64,000 nt of DNA from a virus. The stretch is from IMG/VR virus record IMGVR_UViG_3300027573_000779, positions 1 through 64,000 of that record; one strand, given 5' to 3'. The translations under genes were made by a program, and so were the position numbers. Positions 8,497-16,049 of this stretch are shown one piece after another (positions within the stretch are counted from its first letter, which is position 1; each line of letters starts with the position of its first letter). The notes below the pieces were generated by a model that saw only the letters and a program-made list of their open reading frames with translations, was not told the DNA's origin and ran no database searches.

Positions 8497-8671
8497 AATA
8501 TGGTTTCGGCTGTCCTAAGACAATGTTGGATTTGGCCGATAGCTCCTGCCATGCCCACAACACCCTAAGCAGTTGAACTTCACGTTCTGTTGGCTTGAGT
8601 TGCTCCAGTGTTGGGGCCGAGATAAACCCTCGTGGTGATTCCTTCTCAGTCACGGCTTCTATGTCTGTCAT
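8489..8671 (-). CDS. Hypothetical protein, 60 aa
   Basis: Start placed at an internal ATG (MTDIEAVTEKE) 4 nt downstream of the preceding stop; a longer reading from 8719 would overlap that gene by more than 40 nt. The stop TGA lies 8 nt inside the tRNA-Glu gene. Helical, no recognised domain. Confidence 0.5.
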   Translation of the reverse strand: MTDIEAVTEKESPRGFISAPTLEQLKPTEREVQLLRVLWAWQELSAKSNIVLGQPKPYCS

Positions 8672-8675
8672 AAAA

Positions 8676-9050
8676 CTAAACAGAAGACCAGTTTTTTCCC
8701 AATTCAAACATCGCCTCAAGCTGTTTGGGCGAAATAAGCTTTCGCTTTACTTCTACATAATGATTTGATTTGCTATCTGGATTTGCATAACCAACTTCTC
8801 TTTCAATACCAATAATTGACGCGGTATAAACTCCGTCTGAAGAAGCTCTTTCAATAGCTTTCTCAAGAACGTCACTGCGTTTCTTTTCTACGTATTTATA
8901 AAGAAAATGACAAACGCCTAAATTACCTACAAGTTCAACTCTCCGTTCAATGAAATATTTGTTGTATGTTTTTGCCGCTTCTACAGGTTTAATAAACAAT
9001 CCAATAAACGGAAGTGACGCTAATAGATTGATAAAATTCCTTCTTTTCAT
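8676..9050 (-). CDS. Exported protein with Tat-like signal, 124 aa
   Basis: The N-terminus MKRRNFINLLASLPFIGLFI has a twin-arginine followed by a hydrophobic core, as in Tat signal peptides, though the pre-Arg residue is not the canonical S/T. The mature part (about 26-124) is a mixed alpha/beta domain I do not recognise. Likely periplasmic and probably acquired from a host. Confidence 0.6.
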   Translation of the reverse strand: MKRRNFINLLASLPFIGLFIKPVEAAKTYNKYFIERRVELVGNLGVCHFLYKYVEKKRSDVLEKAIERASSDGVYTASIIGIEREVGYANPDSKSNHYVEVKRKLISPKQLEAMFELGKNWSSV

Positions 9051-9061
9051 AAAACAATAGA

Positions 9062-9307
9062 TTAATAATATTGCTGTAAGTATTCCTTCACGGCTTTAAG
9101 CAGCTTTTTTGAAGGCTTATCAATCATTTTTACCTCAATATCAACAAAAGGTTTTAAAAGCTCTGGAATCCTATCTAGTTCGAGCACAGTATCAGAATAG
9201 TCAAGATGCGAAACTGGCACTCCATCTTTGACTAAAACTAGAATTTCGCCAAAATCTTCTAATCCTTCATAATCACAAGTGTTATCAATATATTCAATCG
9301 TTACCAT
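9062..9307 (-). CDS. Hypothetical protein, paralogue of the adjacent upstream gene (81 aa)
   Basis: Start set at MVTIEYIDNT because from there it aligns with the upstream neighbour along its whole length (MV.IEYI.NT, GLE.F.EI, KPSKKL...KEYL). The longer reading would overlap the neighbour by about 107 nt; this start leaves 14 nt. A tandem duplication of unknown function. Confidence 0.65.
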   Translation of the reverse strand: MVTIEYIDNTCDYEGLEDFGEILVLVKDGVPVSHLDYSDTVLELDRIPELLKPFVDIEVKMIDKPSKKLLKAVKEYLQQYY

Positions 9308-9563
9308 CGCTATAACCTTCTTTTTTAAGATATTCTTTAATGAGCTTAACCAACTTCTTAGACGGCTTTTCAATCTTGTGAACTTCAACATCGATTCCAA
9401 AGTGCTTTAACACTCTTGGAAGAACATGCATATCAAGCGCATCGTTATTAATAAGATAAAGATGGTCAATGGGTTTGCCACCTTGTATAAAAATGGTAAT
9501 TTCGGGAAATCCCTCTAAACCATCAACATCATAAGTGTTGCCTATGTATTCTATTTTAACCAT
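9294..9563 (-). CDS. Hypothetical protein, paralogue of the adjacent downstream gene (89 aa)
   Basis: Alpha/beta protein MVKIEYIGNTYDVDGLEGF..., sharing the beta-strand start and the KPSKKLVKLIKEYL helix with its downstream duplicate. Tandem duplication with divergence. No known family. Confidence 0.65.
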   Translation of the reverse strand: MVKIEYIGNTYDVDGLEGFPEITIFIQGGKPIDHLYLINNDALDMHVLPRVLKHFGIDVEVHKIEKPSKKLVKLIKEYLKKEGYSDGND

Positions 9564-9569
9564 ATGTTT

Positions 9570-9776
9570 TTAAAATTGGTAACCCTTCTCTAGAAACTCA
9601 AAACAAATTAAACACAAATGTTCTTTAGGTGGGTCGGGCTGGCAATCTTTATGAGCAATACCTATCTTTTTTGATTCACAAATTTTTGAACTAGAAACGC
9701 CACAATAAGTCTTTCCGTTTGGTGTAAGCAAATGCCACTTGTCGTTTCCCACAACCTTGTATATTGACATAAACAT
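9570..9776 (-). CDS. Small Cys-rich (zinc-binding) protein, 68 aa
   Basis: Cys residues in TYCG, KDC and LCLICF suggest a small zinc ribbon. The start may be Met1 or Met3; the first ATG comes 6 nt after the CCA end of the tRNA-like element upstream, so the two are probably on one transcript. Function unknown. Confidence 0.6.
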   Translation of the reverse strand: MFMSIYKVVGNDKWHLLTPNGKTYCGVSSSKICESKKIGIAHKDCQPDPPKEHLCLICFEFLEKGYQF

Positions 9777-9782
9777 AACTGA

Positions 9783-9862
9783 TGGATGTAATCAGATTCG
9801 AACTGATACCACGCCCTTATTAGGCGTTAAAGCTATTTCATCAATCTGCTACTAGGCTTACA
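9783..9862 (-). pseudogene. Degenerate tRNA-like element
   Basis: The 3' half looks like a tRNA: T arm ATCAG-TTCGAAT-CTGAT and a CCA end. A stem-loop ACGCC-TAATAAG-GGCGT stands where the anticodon arm should be, but position 33 is A rather than T. The acceptor can form only about 4 bp before it runs into the T stem, and the D region is about 9 nt too long. I read it as a decayed or repurposed tRNA rather than a functional one; the anticodon cannot be assigned. Confidence 0.4.
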
Positions 9863-9942
9863 GAGGATATCATGGTCTGCTCTCCACAAACTAACTACTT
9901 TAATCTTTACGATTGCTACCGTTACAACATACACCCACAAAC

Positions 9943-12135
9943 TCACAAGTATTTCGACAAAATCATATCTGTCTCAAATGGAGTCGTTTCAGCCGAAAAA
10001 ACCACGTCTGCCTTCTCTGATTTATTTACCAACTTTCCGCGACCTTCTGCGTGCATAGAAAGCAAATCAAACAGATTGGGTTTAACAAGTTTGCACATTG
10101 CCTTACAAACCAAGCTAGTACTCTTTGAATTTGCGACCGCTGCATTTACAAAGTTTGGATTAGATTTCATTGACAAGTCTAACCATACTACTTGCCGCTC
10201 TTTAACATCAATCAGTAATGGTAGAGCTACCGCTGTATCAGCCGTAATGTCAATTTTGTTTTTGACAGTTCGAGCCTCAAAAATTTCACCTGAATTGGGT
10301 TTTTTGCGACCCATCCAACCCGCAAAACATTCTGGCAAATCATGATAAGGTTGTCCAGTATAGCAACGAACACTCATTACAATATAGCGTCCGTTTTGTT
10401 CCATTACATTACTCATTGGAATGTCAATGAATTCCGCTGCTCCATTAGGGGCATTAGTAATATCCCCACTGTGAGCGCCGCCCATATCCTTGAGATTATA
10501 ATACGCAATATCAGTTATGCGTTCAAAGTCTTCGCCAAGAATGGTGGCTGTTAAATCAATATCTGTTCTGCTTTCTCCGTTTTTCCACCAAACAAAGAAG
10601 CGAATGGTGTCGTAATCCCCATCCAAAGGAATCTTGGAACCTCTTACTAGGGTCTTAAGAGCTTTGGACGCACTACGTTGTGAAAACGGAACCTTATAAT
10701 TCTTTAAAGCATCATCAAGATACACGTTACCCAAAGGCTCTAGTTCCGAAAAGCGAGCTACTAAAACATCTCGTGCTTCTTTCACCACTGAATCACAAAA
10801 AGTCTGATTTAAGGGTATAGGAGCAGTATCCAATACTTTAATTTTGGCCAAGTTCCCCTTAGGGAATACAGCATGAAAATCATTTTGATTGCGTTCTTTG
10901 AAATGAGTAAACACCTGAAGCAAAACAGGAGTAGAAACTTTTGAAGCTACGTCTGAAAAACACCCTAATAGTTTCTTGCGCTCTTTGTCACTAGACGCAA
11001 GCCTAAAGATATGGTCCAGCCTTCGGGCAAAATCTCCCGGTCTAGTCCTAAGAAGTTCTACACTCTCTTTTAAATCTCCTTCTAAAAGAGATTTTTCGAC
11101 TTTTGAGTTGAAAGTGACAATTTTGACGTTATCACGTAATTTTGAAAAAGCAGCGAAAGTTACCGGAAACTGTTTCTTATAGTCGCCGGGATGAAGAACT
11201 TCCCCAAGCCTTATCCAACGTTCATCATATTTAACCATTTCTTCGGCTAAACTTGTTTTGCAGGACTCAAGAAGTCCCAACAAAAACTTCCTTTTTCCTC
11301 TTGGAATTTTGATAAACTTGGTCGTATCCGCAAGTGACACGTCTCCTCCGCACAAAGCGGCAGCTAACCTCAATACATCCGTAGGGGTCTTTACATACTT
11401 CTCTAAGATTTTAGCAGAAGTTGTAAAAGAAATCATCCCACTCGCCACAACCGCAAGTTGTTCTTTGTGGGAAATAGTTTCTGGCAGCAAACGAACGATA
11501 TCGTTTTGATAATACGCAATAAAACTTAAAACAATCTCTTTGTCGGACGCTGAGATAGAAGATTTAGCTTGTACTAAAGAAGTAAAAATGGACTCAAAAT
11601 CATTTATGTCGCCAAGTTCAATAGTGTCAAGTTTAACAGGTTCAGCTAACGGCAACCTTTCTTTCTTCTCGTAAGTGGGAAGCCAAGTATCATCTATTAA
11701 ACCTAAATCCTTGAGCCAAAAAGTCCAGTAATGGCGAATCGCATTAGAGTAAAGCTCAAACTCGCTCATATCCATTACTTGTTGGGGGAAATTTGGATAC
11801 ATTGGCCTGAAAGCCCTATGCGCTCCCCGCATTGTCTTCAGAACAGGAACAACTTCTGCATAAAAATCAGACAGTTGAGACTCAGTCAAGCGACTAAGAG
11901 CCTTAAAAAGAGTTGGACTGATGACATAACCTAGACTTTCAAGGTTCTTATCAATGGTCCCAACAAGCAAATCATTGTCCGAGCTTCTGCCTAATGGGGG
12001 AATAACCTTTAAACGCTTCTCTAGATAGATTTGAGTTACGTTCAAAGATTGCGGCACCTTGGTAACAATCGGCACTTGAGTTTTAGTTATTGCCGCCACT
12101 GGCCGTCTGATTGTTCTTCTAGTCGTTGTTCTCAT
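9943..12135 (-). CDS. Large protein with C-terminal TerD-like domain, 730 aa
   Basis: The C-terminal part (about residues 500-690) carries TerD-superfamily signatures: FFVWWKNGESRTDIDLTATI, a YNLK...HSGDITNAP segment and ECFAGWM, as in the TerD-like ends of MXAN_6230/SCO0854-type stress proteins (from memory). The N-terminal ~480 residues are helical and unassigned. TerD domains bind Ca2+ in characterised members and occur in chemical-stress and phage-resistance (ter) loci. A vWA gene and a J-domain/kinase gene, partners typical of ter systems, lie 9-11 kb upstream. The gene has its own promoter and a 190-nt leader containing a repeated element and a short ORF. Confidence 0.75.
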   Translation of the reverse strand: MRTTTRRTIRRPVAAITKTQVPIVTKVPQSLNVTQIYLEKRLKVIPPLGRSSDNDLLVGTIDKNLESLGYVISPTLFKALSRLTESQLSDFYAEVVPVLKTMRGAHRAFRPMYPNFPQQVMDMSEFELYSNAIRHYWTFWLKDLGLIDDTWLPTYEKKERLPLAEPVKLDTIELGDINDFESIFTSLVQAKSSISASDKEIVLSFIAYYQNDIVRLLPETISHKEQLAVVASGMISFTTSAKILEKYVKTPTDVLRLAAALCGGDVSLADTTKFIKIPRGKRKFLLGLLESCKTSLAEEMVKYDERWIRLGEVLHPGDYKKQFPVTFAAFSKLRDNVKIVTFNSKVEKSLLEGDLKESVELLRTRPGDFARRLDHIFRLASSDKERKKLLGCFSDVASKVSTPVLLQVFTHFKERNQNDFHAVFPKGNLAKIKVLDTAPIPLNQTFCDSVVKEARDVLVARFSELEPLGNVYLDDALKNYKVPFSQRSASKALKTLVRGSKIPLDGDYDTIRFFVWWKNGESRTDIDLTATILGEDFERITDIAYYNLKDMGGAHSGDITNAPNGAAEFIDIPMSNVMEQNGRYIVMSVRCYTGQPYHDLPECFAGWMGRKKPNSGEIFEARTVKNKIDITADTAVALPLLIDVKERQVVWLDLSMKSNPNFVNAAVANSKSTSLVCKAMCKLVKPNLFDLLSMHAEGRGKLVNKSEKADVVFSAETTPFETDMILSKYL

Positions 12136-12140
12136 TTTTT

Positions 12141-12308
12141 TTATAAAAGTAAGCGGAAACCGGTAAAGCTGGATTTTAGGATAAATTTAGAAGGAAGCTC
12201 TACCATAGCCGCTCGATTTAACAAACCGGGAACCACAAAAGCTGGTTTCATTCCAATAGATTTTAGAAGGAAGCTCTTATATAGCCGGTTTGAAATTTCA
12301 AAATTCAT
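12141..12308 (-). CDS. Possible leader ORF, 55 aa
   Basis: An uninterrupted ATG frame (MNFEISNRLYKSFLLKSIGM... to ...GFRLLL) fills the leader of the TerD-domain gene and stops 5 nt before its ATG. Its ATG lies 11 nt after a -10 box, the same geometry as other genes here. Against it: the duplicated DNA element inside is read in different frames in the two copies, so selection there is not on protein sequence. Either a small gene, a leader peptide, or chance. Confidence 0.35.
   Translation of the reverse strand: MNFEISNRLYKSFLLKSIGMKPAFVVPGLLNRAAMVELPSKFILKSSFTGFRLLL
12160..12286 (-). repeat. Two-copy direct repeat in the leader of the TerD-domain gene
   Basis: Copy 12262-12286 and copy 12186-12210 agree at 22 of 25 positions (differences only at a 3-nt block). 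Each is followed on the minus strand by a looser shared segment around CCAGCTTT and CCGGTTT; spacing is 76 nt. The repeats sit between promoter and start codon, so they are plausible protein- or RNA-binding regulatory sites (for example autoregulation). This also accounts for the 331-bp gap between genes. Confidence 0.75.
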
Positions 12309-12319
12309 CAACTGTCTGT

Positions 12320-12347
12320 ATCATACCAAATCTTTTCGAAAAGTCAA
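12320..12347 (-). promoter_or_regulatory. Promoter of the TerD-domain gene (16-bp spacer class)
   Basis: TTGACT (12342-12347), 16-bp spacer TTTCGAAAAG...TTGG with extended -10 TG, TATGAT (12320-12325). Drives the leader ORF/repeat region and the 730-aa gene. Confidence 0.85.
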
Positions 12348-12466
12348 CAGGAAAAAATGGTCCGAGAAAGGGCGCTCGCATCCCTACGGTATTTCTACAC
12401 CAGTTCCCAAAACTGGCCCGGTACTGTTTACGGTCTACTCTCGGTTTCAAAAGCACAAAAAATACG

Positions 12467-12775
12467 CTATTTTAAACTCAATAATCTTTTACAACATTCA
12501 TCAATGGGATTAGCAGCTTGGGCTATCTCTGGATGACGTTCAATTAAAATTGCACAACAAAGTTTCCATTCTTCAACATGACTGCCGCCTAACATTTCTA
12601 GTTCTCGAACTATTCCTTCAAACTTAAGACAGTCATTAAGCCAAGCATTACATAAAAGGTCGCAATAATCAATTGAATACCCCGCTTCCTTTACAAGCTC
12701 GAAAATCATATCCAAAGGAAGTCCATGAGTGTCTTTTAGCTGAAAAACACCTTTGAAGAGTAGTTTGTCTTGCAT
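12467..12775 (-). CDS. Hypothetical helical protein, 102 aa
   Basis: Predicted all-helical, with scattered Cys residues (CDLLCNAW, WKLCCAIL, DECCKRLL). No family recognised. It has a separate upstream non-coding stretch with a terminator-like hairpin, so it is probably transcribed independently of tRNA-Gln. Confidence 0.6.
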   Translation of the reverse strand: MQDKLLFKGVFQLKDTHGLPLDMIFELVKEAGYSIDYCDLLCNAWLNDCLKFEGIVRELEMLGGSHVEEWKLCCAILIERHPEIAQAANPIDECCKRLLSLK

Positions 12776-12826
12776 AAAATGGAGTTAAGCGGATAATACC
12801 TTGTAACCCCAAAAAAACCTAATCCT

Positions 12827-12863
12827 AAAAATGAACCGAATCCCGATTCTCCACGGTCATTTT
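12827..12863 (-). terminator. Terminator-like hairpin downstream of tRNA-Gln
   Basis: Minus strand AAAATGACCG pairs with CGGTTCATTTTT around a GA-rich loop, a near-perfect 10-bp stem running into T residues. It would end transcripts from tRNA-Gln and the hairpin-rich segment before the 102-aa gene. Confidence 0.5.
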
Positions 12864-12864
12864 C

Positions 12865-12990
12865 CGCATCCCTTTCAGGGATAACCCTTTTCGGGCTGCT
12901 ACCAAACGGATGTTTTAATTTAATTAATCGTATCTACTGATGGTTTCGCTATTAATCCCATCTGTATTTAAACTACATTTTTAGGACTAA
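12865..12990 (-). ncRNA. Hairpin-rich non-coding segment after tRNA-Gln
   Basis: On the minus strand this contains CCC-GAAA-AGGG and ATCCC-TGAA-AGGGAT (GNRA-like loops) and GATGG...CCATC. No ORF. It lies between tRNA-Gln and the terminator-like hairpin and may be a small structured RNA. Family unknown. Confidence 0.35.
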
Positions 12991-12996
12991 GTAAAT

Positions 12997-13070
12997 TGGC
13001 AGGCACAGTTGGTTACGCTCCAACGCCCCATGGTCCAAAGCCACGTACGCTACTATTACGCCATGTGCCA
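12997..13070 (-). tRNA. tRNA-Gln (anticodon UUG)
   Basis: Starts with U like bacterial tRNA-Gln; acceptor TGGCACA/TGTGCCT (positions 1 and 72 unpaired), D stem GCG/CGT, anticodon stem CGTGG/CCATG with loop CTTTGGA (anticodon TTG), T stem GTTGG/CCAAC, discriminator G, encoded CCA. The weak 1-72 pair and G73 fit glutaminyl-tRNA synthetase identity rules. Confidence 0.9.
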
Positions 13071-13076
13071 ATTGTT

Positions 13077-13592
13077 TTAGAACGACAATCCAATGCCAAA
13101 ACTATACCTTAGACCATCATCACCTTCACTCACCCAATCCCAATTGAGACCAGCATAAATAAAAGCATTGTCAGAGGTATAATACTGAAGATAAGCCTCT
13201 GGCCCAGTGCGCCAAATTTCATCATCGTCACTATACATTATGCCTCCAGACCAGCCAGTATTCAGATAGATAGTGTCATTCCAAATATGCCATGACCAGT
13301 CCGCAAACAGGTCTGTATTGCCAGCAAAGGAAGGCTCCCAAAAAAGCCCCTGAGCCACACCCAACCAAATCTCGGGTCTTGCTTTAAAGGGGTTTACTGA
13401 TAAAGAAAGGTCTAACCCAAACAGGGACTCTCCTTTAATCTCTGTGCCGGAACCGCCCAAAGTAAACTCAACTCCTCCAGCTTGTTTTCCAGAACTTTCA
13501 AGCTCTGTTGCTAAAGCGAAGTTGGTTGTTTGAGCATTAACACTAAGCAAACAGCTTAGTCCAATAATTAACAGTGTTAGTTTGTGTTTCAT
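13077..13592 (-). CDS. Putative outer-membrane beta-barrel protein, 171 aa
   Basis: Signal peptide (residues 1-20, cleavage near NAQT). The mature part alternates aromatic and polar residues in strands typical of small 8-stranded OM barrels and ends in ...FGIGLSF, with the terminal Phe recognised by the BAM machinery. A phage-encoded surface barrel could change receptor properties or block superinfection; that is inference. Six nt after the upstream secreted-protein gene's stop. Confidence 0.65.
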   Translation of the reverse strand: MKHKLTLLIIGLSCLLSVNAQTTNFALATELESSGKQAGGVEFTLGGSGTEIKGESLFGLDLSLSVNPFKARPEIWLGVAQGLFWEPSFAGNTDLFADWSWHIWNDTIYLNTGWSGGIMYSDDDEIWRTGPEAYLQYYTSDNAFIYAGLNWDWVSEGDDGLRYSFGIGLSF

Positions 13593-13597
13593 TAAAA

Positions 13598-14656
13598 TTA
13601 ATCAGAATTCATGGGCGCAATCATCGAAAAAATCACCATCTTACAAAGCACCATAACTTGCTGTTTTGTGAGATTGTTCCCAGTAAGGTCAATTGTGACT
13701 TTAGAAGATGTTGTTGTGTCGCCTTTTAGAACATCTTTATACTTCATTGTGCCAACCAAGGCTGGAAGGGTAGTATCGGTTTCAAAAAAGTCAGATTCAT
13801 CACCTTCAGAAGCTGTAAAAACCGCGTTTTCTGATGGAGGAGGTTCGTTAACTCTGATATCAAACTGATATTCCCCTTCTCCTGTTACTTTTCGGTTGGG
13901 CGTTTCAACCCACCGAATATTCCCGCTCAAACGGTCAATCTTCACTGTGTTATTAACCACATATTGAACAGTAATATTGTTAAAGAACCATGAAAACTTG
14001 TCGTAATCATAGAGAGCTTCGCCATTGACAGTTACAGGCTGATACATTTGGATAGGGCCAGCCGCTATTACATGCTGGCGAAACTCCATTTTATCATATC
14101 TTTTTAAAGCCACTGTCATAATCTTTCCGCCAACTTTGCGCTTGATATTGACAGTTTCCCTTTTTAGAGTTTCCATCCAATTTGCAGGGCGAGCTAAGGG
14201 TTTTCCTACGGTAATACCAGCAAATTTGCTATCAAACCCCACCGCATTACCTCTAGGCAAAATACTCATTTGAACCGCGCCTGAATCATAGCGATAAGTC
14301 CCATCTTGGTCAATCCCAACCTTACCAAATATCCTGCCTACGTTAACTGATTGCGCCGGATTTTTAGGATTAACCACATCACAAGCTACATCAAATTCCA
14401 ATGATTTAGCTTGTTTTATTGTGCCACCTGTCCAGCCACCCATAATTAAAGGGGTGTCTTTTATGCTTCCTTTAAAAACCGCTGAATTGGACACATTAAT
14501 ATTCAAAGTATAAACATCTTTAATCCCTACTGCTTGGGGCGTTATTCGTGAGTTATACTGAATATCCATTTCGCCCTTAATGAAAGTCGGCGTATTGGTT
14601 TGTGCTACCACTTGGAACGCTAAAAATGCCAAGCAAGCACCCAGTTTTAGTTTCAT
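13598..14656 (-). CDS. Secreted beta-rich protein, 352 aa
   Basis: Signal peptide (1-18, VVAQ). The mature protein is beta-rich, with no Cys-rich or catalytic motif I can identify and a Glu/Asp/Thr-rich segment near 290. It starts immediately after a 40-aa membrane-peptide gene (no gap) and is followed closely by the barrel gene. The three look like an envelope-targeted operon under the promoter at 14786-14813. Confidence 0.65.
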   Translation of the reverse strand: MKLKLGACLAFLAFQVVAQTNTPTFIKGEMDIQYNSRITPQAVGIKDVYTLNINVSNSAVFKGSIKDTPLIMGGWTGGTIKQAKSLEFDVACDVVNPKNPAQSVNVGRIFGKVGIDQDGTYRYDSGAVQMSILPRGNAVGFDSKFAGITVGKPLARPANWMETLKRETVNIKRKVGGKIMTVALKRYDKMEFRQHVIAAGPIQMYQPVTVNGEALYDYDKFSWFFNNITVQYVVNNTVKIDRLSGNIRWVETPNRKVTGEGEYQFDIRVNEPPPSENAVFTASEGDESDFFETDTTLPALVGTMKYKDVLKGDTTTSSKVTIDLTGNNLTKQQVMVLCKMVIFSMIAPMNSD

Positions 14657-14779
14657 CTATTGTGTTTCTTCTGTTTGAGTTGTGTTTTCTGTGTTTTGGT
14701 CGTTGTTCCCTGAAGTTACAACATAGAGAAGCAACAACACCCCAAAAATCAACACTGAAGCAATGATTTTAAACTTCAT
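14657..14779 (-). CDS. Small single-TM protein, 40 aa
   Basis: ATG AAG TTT AAA encodes MKFKIIASVLIFGVLLLLYV, a clear N-terminal TM segment, then a Gln/Thr/Asn/Glu-rich tail ending TEETQ. The ATG is 6 nt after the -10 of a class promoter and the TAG directly abuts the next ATG. That geometry is strong support for a real, leaderless first gene of the envelope operon. Confidence 0.8.
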   Translation of the reverse strand: MKFKIIASVLIFGVLLLLYVVTSGNNDQNTENTTQTEETQ

Positions 14780-14785
14780 AAAGCA

Positions 14786-14813
14786 ATTCTATCAAGTTTT
14801 TTTAAAAAGTCAA
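14786..14813 (-). promoter_or_regulatory. Promoter of the envelope operon (16-bp spacer class)
   Basis: TTGACT (14808-14813), spacer TTTTAAAAAAACTTGA (16 bp, extended -10 TG), TAGAAT (14786-14791). Start codon 6 nt downstream. The -35 overlaps the stop region of the upstream coiled-coil gene. Confidence 0.85.
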
Positions 14814-15574
14814 CCAGTGATTTTAGAGCGCGAAGTTGAAAGATTTTGTAAAGCCTCCTGTTCAGAAAGCCCTTTTAATTTTTCATCAAGAACGTTTTTG
14901 CTCCCTTTTTTGTTCTTATCGTCATCCAATAAGGCTATTTCAAGGTCCGCAAACGATTGATTGAGTTTGATTTGAACACTTTCTAGGGCAGTTTCAATAC
15001 AAATCTTATCAAAAGTGTCCCCTTCAATTTCTCCTGCCGCTTCGTTCATAGCCGCCGCCGCACAAGCCATCTTCCATTTCTTTTCTGTGCGTTTGATTGT
15101 CTCCGCAAAGTCCTGAAGAGTTACTTGGGCATCCTGATACACCCCTTGCCGATGTTCAAGCAATTGTCTCATTTTGGCCAACCGTTCTTTATAAACATCA
15201 GCGTCTTCAAGCCCGTCCTTCACGTATTGTTTAACTTGGTCCGCAAAAGTTAAAACCTGTGCCGAAAACTTACTAATATTTTCTTTATATTGGGCGAGCG
15301 CGTCTTGTTTCTTTATATACTGATTTTGTAATGTTTCAACGGGGTTTTTAGCGGACTCAGCTTTTAAGGCTTTTATACGCCAGTTTGCCATCTTCATTGC
15401 AAAGTATGGCAGAAAATTGATAATTCCCCAAGATATCCCGCCAGCAACCAAAAGACCAAATAATCCTTGAATGCTTAAAAAAACAAATGGAGCTACAAAA
15501 ACTCCTAGCACCCCAAGACCAATTACCTTCACTAATAATTCTATCCGTTTTCGTTTTTGTTCTAGGTCAGTCAT
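14810..15574 (-). CDS. Membrane protein with long coiled coil, 254 aa
   Basis: Two adjacent hydrophobic segments (about 12-35 and 37-58) are followed by a long helical/coiled-coil region (about 65-215), with an Asp/Lys-rich tail. The design recalls PspA/ESCRT-III-like or phage-shock membrane organisers, but no diagnostic motif is present. Its ATG overlaps the stop of the MqsA-like gene by 4 nt, so the two are translationally coupled. Confidence 0.65.
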   Translation of the reverse strand: MTDLEQKRKRIELLVKVIGLGVLGVFVAPFVFLSIQGLFGLLVAGGISWGIINFLPYFAMKMANWRIKALKAESAKNPVETLQNQYIKKQDALAQYKENISKFSAQVLTFADQVKQYVKDGLEDADVYKERLAKMRQLLEHRQGVYQDAQVTLQDFAETIKRTEKKWKMACAAAAMNEAAGEIEGDTFDKICIETALESVQIKLNQSFADLEIALLDDDKNKKGSKNVLDEKLKGLSEQEALQNLSTSRSKITG

Positions 15575-15948
15575 ATGTTTTGTAAAGATTTATATTTAAG
15601 TCTAATCAGTTCATCTAACGCTTTGCTTTGAACAATGGTTCCAGTTTCCCATCTTTTAACGCTTGCTACGCCAACATGTAAAAAACGCGCAAATTCTATT
15701 TGGGATAAATCTAATGAATTTCGAATTGCCAAAATCTCTTTTCCTGTTAAGAGATTTTGTTTTAGTCTATAAGCATCTACCGTATTCTTTCTTAATTCGT
15801 CTGCTTGTTCAAAGGTCACAGTTTTATATCCACACATAGTACATTCTTCGGCAGACGTAACAACTTCAAACTTTTCCCCATGAAACTCTTGTAAAATTGG
15901 GGCCTTCACTGTTTTAAACTCAGTATTGTTACAATCTAAACATATCAT
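15571..15948 (-). CDS. MqsA/YgiT-type zinc-finger HTH regulator, 125 aa
   Basis: The N-terminal CxxC pairs (CLDC and CTMC, about residues 3-40) form a YgiT-type zinc finger; residues 67-115 form an HTH-XRE domain (LSQIEFARFLHVGVASVKRWETG). MqsA-family proteins are antitoxins or autoregulators. No MqsR-like toxin is beside it; instead it is coupled to a membrane coiled-coil gene. It starts 5 nt after the CCA end of a class II tRNA. Confidence 0.82.
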   Translation of the reverse strand: MICLDCNNTEFKTVKAPILQEFHGEKFEVVTSAEECTMCGYKTVTFEQADELRKNTVDAYRLKQNLLTGKEILAIRNSLDLSQIEFARFLHVGVASVKRWETGTIVQSKALDELIRLKYKSLQNI

Positions 15949-15953
15949 AAAAT

Positions 15954-16045
15954 TGGCACGGAGTACAGGTAACGCTCCTGTATAACGGAATGATTACCGT
16001 ATGAGGGTTTGGAATCCTCTGCCTTACTTGTCGAGCCAACTCCGT
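15954..16045 (-). tRNA. Class II tRNA with long variable arm; anticodon reads CCA
   Basis: Acceptor ACGGAGT/ACTCCGT, D arm TGGCTCG...AAGGCA as in serine tRNAs, a ~21-nt variable arm with ACGG/CCGT pairing, T arm ACAGG-AGCGTTA-CCTGT, discriminator G, encoded CCA. The anticodon arm GAGGA/CCCTC has four Watson-Crick pairs plus a closing A-C mismatch, with loop TTCCAAA, giving anticodon CCA (Trp codon UGG). A1-U72 and G73 also occur in tRNA-Trp, but the long variable arm and D arm are Ser-like. The amino-acid assignment is therefore uncertain. Confidence 0.7.
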
Positions 16046-16049
16046 GTTG

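Noticed and set aside
9872-10345. 157-aa plus-strand ORF opposite the TerD-domain gene
   Set aside because: It lies inside the strongly supported minus-strand gene, has no recognisable domain and no promoter; a shadow frame.
12031-12513. 160-aa plus-strand ORF across the TerD gene start, leader and next gene end
   Set aside because: Antisense to a promoter, repeats and two genes; low-complexity product. Treated as chance.
15571-15948. A complete MqsRA toxin-antitoxin pair
   Set aside because: The zinc-finger HTH protein is present, but the coupled gene is a membrane coiled-coil protein, not an MqsR-like RNase.
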